A DNA stretch of 64,000 bases from Chloroflexota bacterium (GCA_009773005.1 WOUT01000005.1:105077-169076), one strand, 5' to 3'. Numbered from the stretch's first letter, positions 7,043 to 15,637 are shown. Numbers and translations are program-made. Notes: a model not told the origin generated them from the letters alone.

Positions 7043-8821
7043 TTACTCATGGTTTTGGTTGGCAGAATATGATAATCGAATCGAGATATTCGTGCCTTTT
7101 CCTGGATTTGATGCAATATTTAGATCAGCGTTTATCAGATCAGCCCGCTCTTGCAATCCCAATAGACCAAAATGTCCTTTTTCTGGAAACTCCGCCGGGT
7201 TAGTTGGGACAACAAACCCCTTACCGTCGTCTCGAATTTTTACGGTGAGATCGGTGCCGGTAAATTCCATGTCTACCCATGCGTGTTTTGCACTGGAATG
7301 GTGAATCACATTATTAAGCGACTCTTGAACCATGCGATATAATGACATCTCACTTTGTGGGTCCAAGCGGCGTTCCTGTCCCATGGAGGTAAAGGTAGTT
7401 GGTATATTGGCAGACTGTTCCATTTCGCCAACTAACATTTCCAACGACGCGACTAATCCCAAATCTTCAAGGTAGATTGGTCGCAAACCTCGGATCATTC
7501 GGCGCAAGTTCGTCATCGATTGCTGCACCATAATTTGCAATTCACTCAATGAATTTTTTTGTGTTTCTGGAGAATTTATTAAGACCATCTGAATCCGTTG
7601 ATTTAGGGCGATTAAGGACTGGGTGGTATCGTCATGCAGTTCACGTGCCAGGCTGCGGCGCTCATTTTCGATGCCGGCCGTAATCGCGCCAATGTAGCTC
7701 CTCAGGCTTTGTTGAGCTGCTTTCAGTTTATCAGCCATTTCTATCAATTCTGACTGCAAGTTGCGAATTTCCTCAATACCTCCAACCGGTTGATGAATGG
7801 GATCAAAATCCCCCATGGCTAAACTGGCAGCTTGTTTCTCTAAATTTTGCAGAGGCGTAACGATCCGGCGAGCTCCAAACCATATCGCAAGAAGCGCCAG
7901 CAGAAATACAGGTACGATCACCAAAGGCGCAGATTGGGTAGTGATCAGGTAAGGGCTGGCTATATCCTCCCATGCCTCCTCGATTACTAACCCCCACCCG
8001 ATTGCAGAGATGGGATTAAATGCGACAACATGCTCTCCTTCGCTGCCTTGATAGAAATTGATCCCGCTTTCACCGTTCAGAACTTCCTGAATTCCCGGGT
8101 GTGAGGGAACGCTTTCATCGATTTTGAATGGACCCCCTCGATAAAGCACATCAAAATTTCCTATTGTTTTAGCGGGGCTCACGACTAAAACCGTAGTCTG
8201 TCCGGAACTTGCTAAACTCCCGATTGCATTTTCGATAAACCGATCTGGAGAAAAAGCTCCAACCAGCACCTTATGCTGGTCTGTGAGAATTCCAATAAAG
8301 ATGTAGGAATGGGGATTTCCAGGCGGTGAGATCAGGGGTGAAAATGTCGGATGGCTTATGTTTTCCAATGTCTTATTGAAGGTATCAGAGATTTGGGTTG
8401 GGATGGTTTGCCAATCGATCTGGGTTGTGGAAGAATGGATCAGGCTACCATCGGTATGATAGAGGGCAATTCCACCATCGAAAATGGAAGAAATTTCCTC
8501 CTTGCTTAGGAGCAGAGAAGTAAAATCGGATTTTCCGCTTAAATTGCGCGATAAAATCTGGATCATACTGGTCATGTGAGAGATTTCCCGCTCTAGGGAA
8601 CTGGATGCGGCACGCACAGTTCTGAGATCCCTGTCGCCCACCAGGCTGCGCATGGCATCATGATGAAGCGTCTGACTTCCAAAAGCAACTGCCAAGAGAA
8701 GCCCGGTCAACGGGAGAACAATGATTAAGAATAATTGGAGAGTAAATCCCCTCCAATTGGATTTCTTATTGGGTGGGTGATTAAATCCTGACAAGACACA
8801 CCTTTCAACATTTCCGGACAA
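7043..8821 (-). CDS. Membrane sensor histidine kinase, HisKA_3 (NarL-system) type
   Basis: A 592-residue sensor. It has a first membrane helix (about residues 27-48), an extracytoplasmic sensing region of roughly 250 residues (Cache-like), a second helix (about 295-315), a HAMP linker, a dimerisation helix with the phospho-His in RELHDDTTQSL near residue 393, and a C-terminal ATPase with the N box in ESLNNVIHHS and the glycine box DDGKGFV. This HisKA_3/HATPase layout pairs with LuxR-type regulators, and such a regulator is the gene just upstream (8848-9522). The start used is TTG with AGGA four bases before; a TTG 27 bases downstream is an alternative. The ligand is unknown; being at the end of a CuA/polyferredoxin operon, it may sense copper, oxygen or a nitrogen oxide. 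Confidence 0.85.
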   Translation of the reverse strand: MSGNVERCVLSGFNHPPNKKSNWRGFTLQLFLIIVLPLTGLLLAVAFGSQTLHHDAMRSLVGDRDLRTVRAASSSLEREISHMTSMIQILSRNLSGKSDFTSLLLSKEEISSIFDGGIALYHTDGSLIHSSTTQIDWQTIPTQISDTFNKTLENISHPTFSPLISPPGNPHSYIFIGILTDQHKVLVGAFSPDRFIENAIGSLASSGQTTVLVVSPAKTIGNFDVLYRGGPFKIDESVPSHPGIQEVLNGESGINFYQGSEGEHVVAFNPISAIGWGLVIEEAWEDIASPYLITTQSAPLVIVPVFLLALLAIWFGARRIVTPLQNLEKQAASLAMGDFDPIHQPVGGIEEIRNLQSELIEMADKLKAAQQSLRSYIGAITAGIENERRSLARELHDDTTQSLIALNQRIQMVLINSPETQKNSLSELQIMVQQSMTNLRRMIRGLRPIYLEDLGLVASLEMLVGEMEQSANIPTTFTSMGQERRLDPQSEMSLYRMVQESLNNVIHHSSAKHAWVDMEFTGTDLTVKIRDDGKGFVVPTNPAEFPEKGHFGLLGLQERADLINADLNIASNPGKGTNISIRLSYSANQNHE

Positions 8822-8847
8822 TACATCCTAGCCGGGTACTTAATGTA

Positions 8848-9522
8848 TTACGATATTTCGGTAACGTTGGCTGAAATCAAACCTAGTGAAACCGCCCGCA
8901 TCACGGCTTCGGTACGGCTCTCGGCATTTAACTTTTGGAAGATATTTGCAAGGTGGTTCTGCACAGTCCGGTCACTGATCCCCAACTGTACACCGATAGC
9001 CTTATTGGTAAACCCCTTCGCTGTCAGGGTTAAGATCTGAAGTTCACGACTGGTGAGGGGTTCGACTAACGTTGAATCGTCTTTCCTAGTCAGCTTGACA
9101 ATCAACTTTTGGGCAAGTGTCGCATCCAGAACGGATTTTCCCTGAAATACATCGCGCACACCTTTAACGATCTCTTGTGGTTCGGCAGTCTTCAGTACAT
9201 ATCCATTCGCTCCGGCTTGAAGTACAGCCTGAACGTACGGATCGTCATCATAGGCTGTCAAAACCAGGACGCCGATGGGTAACCGGTTTGACCGGATCCA
9301 GCGGGTTACTTCAATCCCGCTCAATACAGGCATTTGGATATCCAGAACGGCAACATCCGGCTTAAATTGCTCAATCAGCTCGCAAGCTTCCTGACCATTA
9401 GATGCTTCGGCGATAACCTGAATATCCGAGCTTTGTTCCAGGAATTGGCGGATCCCGGCACGAACCACTACATGGTCGTCGGCGAGTAGAACATGGATAA
9501 TTTGTGGGGGTTGCGAAGTCAT
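8848..9522 (-). CDS. NarL/FixJ-family response regulator
   Basis: A 224-residue regulator. The receiver domain (about 1-125) has the acidic pair LADDH, the phospho-acceptor Asp in DVAVLDIQMP, the conserved Thr in LVLTAYDD and Lys in YVLKTAEP. The LuxR-type HTH is at the C-terminus (TSRELQILTLTAKGFTNKAI to RTVQNHLANIF). I use the ATG at 9522, two codons inside an alternative TTG. It is followed by its kinase 26 bp downstream and preceded by the CuA-cytochrome gene in the same direction. It is the best candidate to bind the 14-bp palindromes found at six promoters of the island, because NarL-type regulators bind such short inverted repeats as dimers; this assignment is inference. Confidence 0.9.
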   Translation of the reverse strand: MTSQPPQIIHVLLADDHVVVRAGIRQFLEQSSDIQVIAEASNGQEACELIEQFKPDVAVLDIQMPVLSGIEVTRWIRSNRLPIGVLVLTAYDDDPYVQAVLQAGANGYVLKTAEPQEIVKGVRDVFQGKSVLDATLAQKLIVKLTRKDDSTLVEPLTSRELQILTLTAKGFTNKAIGVQLGISDRTVQNHLANIFQKLNAESRTEAVMRAVSLGLISANVTEIS

Positions 9523-9595
9523 AATCAATTAATTATACATGCAACCATTCGTAGAAAATATCTGAAATCTTTAAAATGAATCAAGGTTGGTTCGG

Positions 9596-10621
9596 CTACT
9601 CTTGATTTGAAAAACCCCAAACAAAGGTGTAAATATAACTAACTATATCCTCAATCTGTTTGGCAGTGAAGATCGGGCCCCAGTAAGGCATACCAGTTCC
9701 CATTCCTCCCCTGATAATCTTCCCTTCGAGTAATGCCGGACTCGCTCCGAGCATGTTTTTGGGATCAGTGAAATCAGGCGGACTCACAAATCCTTCACCC
9801 GTCGATAGGTGGGGCGAATCGCCTGAAGAGTGGAGTCCCGGGTTCCAAACAGGTAATCCGCGCACCATCACCCCATCCCCTTTCCCTGTCTCACCGTGAC
9901 AAGCTGCACAGTTGTTGGCAAATAGTTTTTGCCCGTTAGCTAATGCGTCCATCGTTGTTTGCTGCAGCCAAATCCAGGTAACTGCGTCCCACAAGTCATT
10001 ATCGCTCAAATTTGATAAAGTTGCCTCAGCTCGCAACCGCAACCATAAATTTTCGGGGCTGGTCGAGAGGTAAGTATCTCTATTCTTAGCATAAGCAGGA
10101 AGTAATCCTGCAAACTGAGCCCCTCGTTCGGCGGAAGTAGTTTTAGAAGGTATAGTTTTTGCAGGCTGGGGAGCATCGATATCAATGCCCAATTTCAAAA
10201 ATAAAGGTTGAGGATCCAGCGCCAGTGGCGTTCCAGTACCGGACACTTCGATTGTTCCGCGCATTCGCCAGTGGTTAGGACCACACCAACGGTTGCAATA
10301 AAAAGTATATTTTCCGGGTTTGTCAAAAATCAGTGTCGTTTCGATGAATTCTCCCGGAATGATTTCCAAAGCAGGTTGGTCTGATTTTCCAATTGCAAAT
10401 CCATGCACTACATCATCACTTGTGATGTGAAGATGAATGGGCTGGCTAACCTCGGCTTGGATCGTGTCCGGGCTCCAGCCGCCATTTTCCGGCATGCGGG
10501 CATGTAATTCAATGGCGGCAGGCTGGTTCCTACCTGACAACCATTGACCAGCAAATGGAATCGTCACTGCGACAAGAATAAACAAAATAACTAGTGAACG
10601 CGCCAAGTACTCTTTTTTCAT
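9596..10621 (-). CDS. CuA cupredoxin fused to cytochrome c
   Basis: A 341-residue membrane-anchored electron carrier. One N-terminal helix (about 7-24) is followed by a cupredoxin domain whose CuA site is complete: an upstream His (VVHGFAIG), then CNRWCGPNHWRM, giving C-x3-C-x3-H-x2-M. A linker of about 90 residues leads to a class I cytochrome c domain with the haem motif CAACH and distal Met in GMGTGMPYWG. This is the architecture of caa3-type oxidase subunit II, but only one membrane helix is present and no catalytic subunit I gene is in the window. The ATG at 10621 follows the polyferredoxin stop by 4 bp. It probably passes electrons from the polyferredoxin or quinol side to a periplasmic acceptor. 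Confidence 0.85.
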   Translation of the reverse strand: MKKEYLARSLVILFILVAVTIPFAGQWLSGRNQPAAIELHARMPENGGWSPDTIQAEVSQPIHLHITSDDVVHGFAIGKSDQPALEIIPGEFIETTLIFDKPGKYTFYCNRWCGPNHWRMRGTIEVSGTGTPLALDPQPLFLKLGIDIDAPQPAKTIPSKTTSAERGAQFAGLLPAYAKNRDTYLSTSPENLWLRLRAEATLSNLSDNDLWDAVTWIWLQQTTMDALANGQKLFANNCAACHGETGKGDGVMVRGLPVWNPGLHSSGDSPHLSTGEGFVSPPDFTDPKNMLGASPALLEGKIIRGGMGTGMPYWGPIFTAKQIEDIVSYIYTFVWGFSNQE

Positions 10622-10625
10622 AGTC

Positions 10626-11951
10626 TTAACCAATTAATAACCATAACATACTTAAGGAAAAAATAATGGAAAATGCAATCAATGGTAAAGCCTGTTTTAC
10701 AGACTCAGTGATTCGACGTGCCACCCGGCTGGCCCAAAACAAACCAACCGCCAGGAGAACTACTTGTAACAACAAACTGAAAGATGTGGATTGTCCCACC
10801 CAGGACGTTCCCGACATCCCAATCAGGTTCCAACCCCAACCTAGCGGGTCAGAAATCACCGGCAACACATAGGAAAATTTTGCAAAGGCAAATGAAATTG
10901 TAAATGCGATCCATGCCATCATTCCTAATGGAACGAGTAATTGACTGAATTGTGCCAAAGACTGGCGTAAAGTTGTTTTTATCGCACCGAGCCGCATAGA
11001 TGCCCACACTGCGGCAATATAAAGACCTGGCAAAATACCCAAAGCCACAACGATAAAGACCCCGGCAAAAAGGAGCCACGGTAAACTGCCAATAGCATAC
11101 GCCGCCGATTTGAGCTGCCCCCACGGGCCTAGGAAAATTGCCGAATCAACCAGTGCGCTGGCTAACATCACTAACCCGAGAAAAGCCTCATCAAGGTTGT
11201 GTTTTGTCTTCGACCCCAGGTCACTGCCCCAAGGACGCAAATTGACTGCGATATTGTCCGTCGGGCAAACGCGCAGACATTCCATACAGAGGCCACAATT
11301 CGCGCTGGATTTTAAGGCCAGCGGGTACAGTCCCCAAGGACAGGCATCGTAGCATACTTTTTCATCATGAGCAGCGCAGATATCGGCATCTTTGACACGC
11401 ACTTCCACCGGACCGACTTGGGCATATAAACCGGTGAAACCACCAATTGGACAAAGGTAGTTACAGAAAGAGCGCCTCTCAAAGACCAGACTAAGGATGA
11501 GTGCGAGGAGGAGGATGACCATTAACACAATTGCAGTCACTAGAGGCGATGTCAACGTCACTGCGCCAAATAACCCCACCATGAGAAACCCGCCAGCCTG
11601 CAGCCAGCTCCCGCGCATGGCTTTCGGCCAACGCTTTCCCAACCCTATGCCTTTTCCACAAGGCTGCAATATGCCGCCATTCTGAAGCCATTCTCCAGGC
11701 ATGGGGATAGGGCAGATACTGCACCACGAGCGCCCGCCAAAGGGGATGAAGAATAGTTTGAGTGCCGTCCACCAAGCGATCCAGACAAAGATGATGGCGA
11801 AGTTATGGCTACCGACCACTGATCCGAACAACCCGGCAAAAATCGTGAAAACGAACCCGGCCAAGGTGATGGCGCGCAGTAAAAATTGCGGCCAACGGCT
11901 GCGCAACAGAGTTTGAGTCCAGGAAATATGAGTCAAGTCCAGACGTGTCAT
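10626..11951 (-). CDS. NapH/NosR-like membrane polyferredoxin
   Basis: A 441-residue membrane protein with about ten hydrophobic helices and several cysteine clusters. Two CxxxCP membrane-interface motifs are visible: WCSICPIPMPGE near residue 75 and FCNYLCPIGG near 165. A ferredoxin-like domain at about 190-235 carries CYDACPWG and CGLCMECLRVCP, enough for two clusters, although the first is irregular. NapH, NosR and CcoG/RdxA proteins share this plan and move electrons across the membrane from the quinol pool. Its start overlaps the stop of the upstream CuA protein by 4 bp, and the downstream gene is a CuA-cytochrome c, so the three likely form one chain. No nosZ, napA or oxidase catalytic gene is nearby. 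Confidence 0.82.
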   Translation of the reverse strand: MTRLDLTHISWTQTLLRSRWPQFLLRAITLAGFVFTIFAGLFGSVVGSHNFAIIFVWIAWWTALKLFFIPFGGRSWCSICPIPMPGEWLQNGGILQPCGKGIGLGKRWPKAMRGSWLQAGGFLMVGLFGAVTLTSPLVTAIVLMVILLLALILSLVFERRSFCNYLCPIGGFTGLYAQVGPVEVRVKDADICAAHDEKVCYDACPWGLYPLALKSSANCGLCMECLRVCPTDNIAVNLRPWGSDLGSKTKHNLDEAFLGLVMLASALVDSAIFLGPWGQLKSAAYAIGSLPWLLFAGVFIVVALGILPGLYIAAVWASMRLGAIKTTLRQSLAQFSQLLVPLGMMAWIAFTISFAFAKFSYVLPVISDPLGWGWNLIGMSGTSWVGQSTSFSLLLQVVLLAVGLFWASRVARRITESVKQALPLIAFSIIFSLSMLWLLIG

Positions 11952-12454
11952 TTTATGTACCTGGATTGTTGGTCCGGAAACATCCGCAGAGAAACGAGTG
12001 CTGCGATAACGGCCAGCAAGCTTAATGCAATGCTGCGCAGTAGCAAAAGATTTGGACCTACTTTGAGCTTTCCGATCATGAAGGGATGGAGGTTACCGCA
12101 AGCCACCGAACAGCGAAAGCGGAAGACGCCTGATTTGTCTGCTATAAATGTTCCGGTCGCTGTTTGCCCGGGGTCAGCTTTCAATTCAAAATTATAGCCA
12201 TCCAGGGAAAAACCATGTACTACGTCTGTTGAAACCAATTCAATGGTTACTCGATCACCCTGATTAACCTTCAATTCTCCAGGAGAGAATTGAAACATAC
12301 TGGCTTCAATGCGGATATTTCGGTCCGCGGGTGAATTGCTAGGGATTGGCAATGGCGTAAACAGGATCAACAGGAGTGATACCGCAAACAGGAAAATCCA
12401 TCCCCAGCGTTTCCAAAGTCTTTTGGTCGCGTTGTTCAGTGCTTTCGATTCCAT
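11948..12454 (-). CDS. Membrane-anchored CuA cupredoxin (COX2-like)
   Basis: A 168-residue protein with an N-terminal anchor (about residues 15-33), an outward cupredoxin domain and a second, C-terminal hydrophobic helix (about 140-160). The CuA ligands are all present: His in VVHGFSLDG, then CSVACGNLHPFM (C-x3-C-x3-H-x2-M). I choose the ATG at 12454, four bases after the stop of the upstream gene, over one at 12490 that would overlap it by 32 bases. A soluble-faced CuA domain without the two-helix hairpin of normal subunit II suggests a dedicated electron carrier. Its gene directly precedes the polyferredoxin with a 4-bp overlap. Confidence 0.82.
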   Translation of the reverse strand: MESKALNNATKRLWKRWGWIFLFAVSLLLILFTPLPIPSNSPADRNIRIEASMFQFSPGELKVNQGDRVTIELVSTDVVHGFSLDGYNFELKADPGQTATGTFIADKSGVFRFRCSVACGNLHPFMIGKLKVGPNLLLLRSIALSLLAVIAALVSLRMFPDQQSRYIK

Positions 12455-12458
12455 AGAT

Positions 12459-12947
12459 TTATCGGGTCGGCGGCATGTTTGAGGGGCCATACTGTGCGTA
12501 AGTCTGATCGATAGCGACTCGAATTTCTTGAGATGACTTCCCGTCCTTTGTCATTTTCATCACATCCTGGGCAATATCAACACAGATCGAGCATCCGAGG
12601 GCGTGCTGATCATATACGATTTCGCCCGAAGATTTTATTTCTTTTACATAGCAGGCATAGTTGGAGGTGTGCCCAACTGAGCCGCATCCGCAATAACAAG
12701 GCACATTCTTCAACGCGCCCGGATTTACAATTGCAAACTGGTATGTTTCCTGTACTGTGGTCGGGGCTTGTTGTATTTCTTGCGGCATCTCTGAAATGGG
12801 AACCATCTTACTCAAATCATTAGAAGATGGATTTGTATTACCGCTGCAGCCAGTCAGGAGAAAAACCACCGGAACCAAGGCCACTAACAATAGCAGCCAG
12901 GGAGAGCGAAGGATAGTGCGGGGTGAGGAAATTTCCATTATATGCAC
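12459..12947 (-). CDS. PCYCGC-motif lipoprotein
   Basis: A 162-residue exported lipoprotein: hydrophobic core at about 14-31 with lipobox FLLTGC, a Ser/Asn/Pro linker, and a Cys-rich domain carrying PCYCGCGSVGHTSNYACY and, later, HALGCSICVDIAQD. Proteins with this PCYCGC motif are widespread in Gram-positive-type bacteria, but no function is established that I know of; the seven Cys suggest a metal or haem site or disulfide exchange. It is the first gene of the CuA operon and lies 87 bases downstream of a perfect copy of the island palindrome, so it should be the most directly regulated gene of that operon. Confidence 0.8.
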   Translation of the reverse strand: MHIMEISSPRTILRSPWLLLLVALVPVVFLLTGCSGNTNPSSNDLSKMVPISEMPQEIQQAPTTVQETYQFAIVNPGALKNVPCYCGCGSVGHTSNYACYVKEIKSSGEIVYDQHALGCSICVDIAQDVMKMTKDGKSSQEIRVAIDQTYAQYGPSNMPPTR

Positions 12948-13033
12948 CTTATATCTAAATTTGAAATAGATGTCTATCCAAGTATAAAGAGGGAATGATT
13001 ATCCGTTCAGGGCGAAACCGCCAGTGGCAAGAT

Positions 13034-13047
13034 AGGCATAATTGCCT
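13034..13047 (-). promoter_or_regulatory. Palindromic operator, site 4 (CuA operon)
   Basis: AGGCATAATTGCCT on the plus strand, with AGGC/GCCT arms fully complementary, 87 bases upstream of the PCYCGC lipoprotein start. It is one of the two copies with both arms perfect. Confidence 0.65.
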
Positions 13048-13160
13048 AGAAAATTTTTATAAAGAAGTTTACAAAAGTAACTTTAATGAGCCACAGGCAG
13101 GAATTGTTTCCTGCCTGTGGTCAAATTCAGCTCTCAAATTAACGGGAAAGCCATAGTGGT

Positions 13161-13655
13161 TTACGGAACCCAATTCGAGAGGACGGTGAGTGATAAGTCT
13201 TTATTGTCAAGGTCATTGTTCGGGATATGAACTCCGAAGTTATGTTTCCCGCCCATATCACCATGCATCATAAATTGCATCGAAAGGGTGGTCTTCTCAC
13301 CTGGTTTTAAGGTCATCGAACCGATGACAGGGGTGGGTGGTCAACACCCCTCCCTTACTTCAATATAGGGTGTTTTCGAAAAACGAAGAGGCTCATCCCC
13401 GACATTTGTAATGGAAAAAGCAACCTGAACCGGGGTACCCAATTTTACATCACCTAAGTCAACCACTTCTTTGTCAACCTTTAAACTTGGCCCCCCAGCG
13501 ACTTCAGGTATATAAGGGGAAGCCTTTTTTTGAAATGCGAAAAAAGCGGCAATGAGCAAAATCACTGCCCCGCCTACTACCCAGAACAACGTTATCTTAT
13601 TGCTTTTTTTCTGGGGCTGTCTGCGGTTTGATAAATAAGGTTTCGTCTTCGGCAT
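13161..13655 (-). CDS. DUF1573-like membrane-anchored selenoprotein (in-frame UGA read as Sec)
   Basis: The frame opened at 13655 meets TGA at 13341-13343 directly after Cys104 and then continues in the same frame for 59 more codons to TAA at 13161. Reading TGA as selenocysteine (U105) gives 164 residues: a Lys-rich N-terminus, one membrane anchor (about 22-42) and a DUF1573-type beta domain with GC-U-PP at its tip and a Met/His-rich stretch (MQFMMHGDMGGKHNF) near the end. Sequence after the TGA keeps the family pattern (LKPGEKTTLSMQF), which matches PPGKVALMTLQF in the Cys-containing DUF1573 protein at 20509-21117. A SECIS-like hairpin starts 12 bases after the TGA. Homologues with Cys-Cys at this place are what I would expect. 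A plain nonsense mutation is the alternative. Confidence 0.8.
13312..13328 (-). promoter_or_regulatory. SECIS-like hairpin (DUF1573-like gene)
   Basis: On the mRNA strand GTCATCG-GTT-CGATGAC forms a 7-bp stem with a three-base loop that begins with G. The stem starts 12 bases and the loop 19 bases after the UGA at 13341-13343. Bacterial SECIS elements have a short stem, a small loop with G among its first bases, and a UGA-to-loop distance of about 16-37 bases, so position and shape fit. Confidence 0.75.
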
Positions 13656-13723
13656 TTTTGCCCCTCCTTTGTAATAGAAATTGAATTGAAGACATTGTAA
13701 AAGACAAGGTTAATAGCCACAAT

Positions 13724-13737
13724 AGGCAATTATGCCT
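13724..13737 (-). promoter_or_regulatory. Palindromic operator, site 5 (selenoprotein gene)
   Basis: AGGCAATTATGCCT, perfect arms, 69 bases upstream of the start of the DUF1573-like selenoprotein. It is the reverse complement of site 4 within the core, as expected for a palindrome. Confidence 0.65.
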
Positions 13738-13903
13738 GTTAATGAGTGCGTATAAGGGCGTATGCGGGTTCCCGCAAGATAGCGTTTACAAGCCTACTTC
13801 AAATTTATTATTATATTAAAGTCGTGGGTTCTTCATTAATGTGAGCTATTTACGGGGAAGGATGTGAGACTCAAGGGTAGTCAAATTCCAATTCCACTGT
13901 CTC

Positions 13904-14095
13904 TCAATGACTTTGCCTGTTTTGTTGATCTGATAGGCAGGTTTCTAAAAAGGATTTCAGGTTGGCAATTATTAGAGTGATGCGAACGGAGGCCAAGCCA
14001 TCACAAACCCGCAGGAGGTTCAATCGGGGCGATTTGGCGATTTGTGGAAAATTTCGTTCAAGTTTTCCGATCCAGGGTTGAGAGAGCGACATCAT
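13904..14095 (-). CDS. Hypothetical 63-residue protein
   Basis: A short frame from the ATG at 14095 with AAGGA eight bases upstream. The product (starting MMSLSQPWIGKLER) has no signal peptide or membrane segment and is moderately basic; it reads like a small soluble helical protein. No family is recognised. The ribosome site and codon choice are acceptable, and there is no overlapping gene, but conservation cannot be judged from here. Confidence 0.35.
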   Translation of the reverse strand: MMSLSQPWIGKLERNFPQIAKSPRLNLLRVCDGLASVRITLIIANLKSFLETCLSDQQNRQSH

Positions 14096-14357
14096 GGAAA
14101 TAGTCCTTATCTAGCCATAGATCATGGAGGAAACATATTTATCACAGATATCGAAGATTTTTAGGATGCTGATATCTCAAGCAGGCAATCTTTAAATCGT
14201 TTTGGTAATCTCGAAAAAAACTTTTTTAGTCTGCCGAATGAAATAACATTAAACAAAGATAGCTTTGTATGGGTTGCAAATTTTGGGAAAAACCACATCG
14301 AACTGTTTTCTGATATTCAACCTTGATGTATCTAGTATTAAAAAGGAAGGTTCTGTA

Positions 14358-15035
14358 TTGATTAACCAGGTTTTGCGATTATTGGAAGGAATAGCCATCT
14401 TTGCGTTCCTTGCTGTTATCGGATACGCCAGCTTGACTTTATCCAAATTGAATACTGCTTCGAAATCCGCCTGGAATCTACCGGTCTTGACTCCGACCGC
14501 ACTCATCCAACCGCTAATTTTGCCGGGTGGACTAACTTCATCTGCTTCAAAAGCAGCCTCACGATCAAACACTAACGGAATACCACTGCATATTAATCCA
14601 GTCGTTCAAAGCAATATTAATATCCGGATACCTACTCCCGCTCCACTACATGGGAATCGAATTCAAATTCCTGCGCTAAACTTGGATGCGCCGATTGTCC
14701 AGGGAGATGAGGAGGAGCAACTCAAAAAAGGAGTGGGTCAACACTTAGGAACAGCCAATCCTGGAGAAATTGGCAATATGGTTCTTTCCGGGCATAACGA
14801 CACGTATGGAGAAGTTTTTCGCTATCTTGACCAGTTAAATCCTGGAAACGAGATCATTATCTATACATTTACACGTTCATACACATATATTGTCGAAGAA
14901 TGGATATTGGTTGATCCAGGTCAAGTGGAAGTAATGGACCCCACTCCATATGAAAGCGTTACTTTGATATCCTGTTACCCTTACCTGGTTGATAACCTGC
15001 GAATTGTTGTAAAAGCTCGATTACTGAAGGGTTAA
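14358..15035 (+). CDS. Sortase family protein
   Basis: A 225-residue sortase of the class D/E kind. An N-terminal anchor (about residues 8-25) and a Ser/Thr/Pro-rich spacer of about 85 residues lead to the catalytic domain. Catalytic residues are visible in order: His in VLSGHNDTYG, Cys in TLISCYPY and Arg in NLRIVVKA. I choose the TTG at 14358 because AAGGAAGG lies seven bases before it; an earlier start would lack a ribosome site. Sortases link LPxTG-type proteins to the cell surface or to pili; no substrate with such a motif is evident nearby. It stands alone between convergent and divergent neighbours. Confidence 0.85.
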   Translation: MINQVLRLLEGIAIFAFLAVIGYASLTLSKLNTASKSAWNLPVLTPTALIQPLILPGGLTSSASKAASRSNTNGIPLHINPVVQSNINIRIPTPAPLHGNRIQIPALNLDAPIVQGDEEEQLKKGVGQHLGTANPGEIGNMVLSGHNDTYGEVFRYLDQLNPGNEIIIYTFTRSYTYIVEEWILVDPGQVEVMDPTPYESVTLISCYPYLVDNLRIVVKARLLKG

Positions 15036-15101
15036 GGCATTTATGTTTCACGGTCTCCGGTAGTAATTATTAAGGATCCTCTCCGACCAAAGCCCATTTC
15101 T

Positions 15102-15137
15102 AAAAAAAAGAGCAGCCCACAATATTGTGGATTGCTC
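15102..15137 (-). terminator. Rho-independent terminator of the SHOCT genes
   Basis: GAGCAGCCCACAA and TTGTGGATTGCTC form a 13-base stem with one mismatch around a 2-base centre. On the minus strand it is followed by eight Ts. It lies 24 bases past the stop of the minus-strand SHOCT gene. Confidence 0.85.
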
Positions 15138-15160
15138 ATTATTAGATCCCGCCTGGTTGG

Positions 15161-15370
15161 TTACTGGATGTCTTTCAACATTAATAAGTATTGTTCCTGG
15201 TTGATCTCGCCCCTGGCATAGCGCTGTTCCAGGATTTGGCGAGCGGACAACGGTTGATTCGTTCCGTAAGACTGATTTGTATTGAAAAGTCCGCGCACCA
15301 GAAACACTGCCAACACAATTATTACAACCCAAAAAAGCAGCATGCCACCAATCATTCCAAATCCCATCAT
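15161..15370 (-). CDS. SHOCT-domain small membrane protein
   Basis: A 69-residue protein with an N-terminal membrane segment (MMGFGMIGGMLLFWVVIIVL) and a C-terminal SHOCT helix pair (ARQILEQRYARGEINQEQYL). SHOCT domains are short oligomerisation modules at the ends of membrane proteins. It is a divergent duplicate of the adjacent upstream gene, with the same domain plan, and shares its transcript (12 bp apart). A Met/Gly-rich N-terminus recurs in the neighbouring proteins of this operon region and may relate to copper. Function unknown. Confidence 0.8.
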   Translation of the reverse strand: MMGFGMIGGMLLFWVVIIVLAVFLVRGLFNTNQSYGTNQPLSARQILEQRYARGEINQEQYLLMLKDIQ

Positions 15371-15382
15371 GACATACCTTCC

Positions 15383-15637
15383 TTAGCGTCCTAAATCCGA
15401 TAATATTTGTTGATATTCATCCCGGCTAATTTCACCTTTGGCATAACGAGCTTGCGCGATGTCTTTGGCTGATTGGGAGGTCAAATTCCGTGACTCAAGG
15501 TGCGCAGGATTTCCGCTCATCCTTCGAACAGCCCACACTACCAGTAGAATCAGACCAATTAGAACCGCAATTGATACAATGGAACCAATGATCATTCCAA
15601 TCCAACCCGTACCACCGTACCCAAAATTTCCCATCAT
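15383..15637 (-). CDS. SHOCT-domain small membrane protein
   Basis: An 84-residue protein: N-terminal GNFGYGGTGWIG, one membrane helix (about residues 13-38), a polar linker and a SHOCT helix pair (AKDIAQARYAKGEISRDEYQ). It is the first of two tandem SHOCT genes and has its own upstream direct repeats (15736-15757), so it may be controlled by the OmpR-type regulator at 16948-17631. The specific role is unknown. Confidence 0.8.
   Translation of the reverse strand: MMGNFGYGGTGWIGMIIGSIVSIAVLIGLILLVVWAVRRMSGNPAHLESRNLTSQSAKDIAQARYAKGEISRDEYQQILSDLGR

Noticed and set aside
9596..12947. Nitrous oxide reductase (nos) operon
   Set aside because: CuA and NapH/NosR-like genes are present, but NosZ, NosD and NosL are not in the window.
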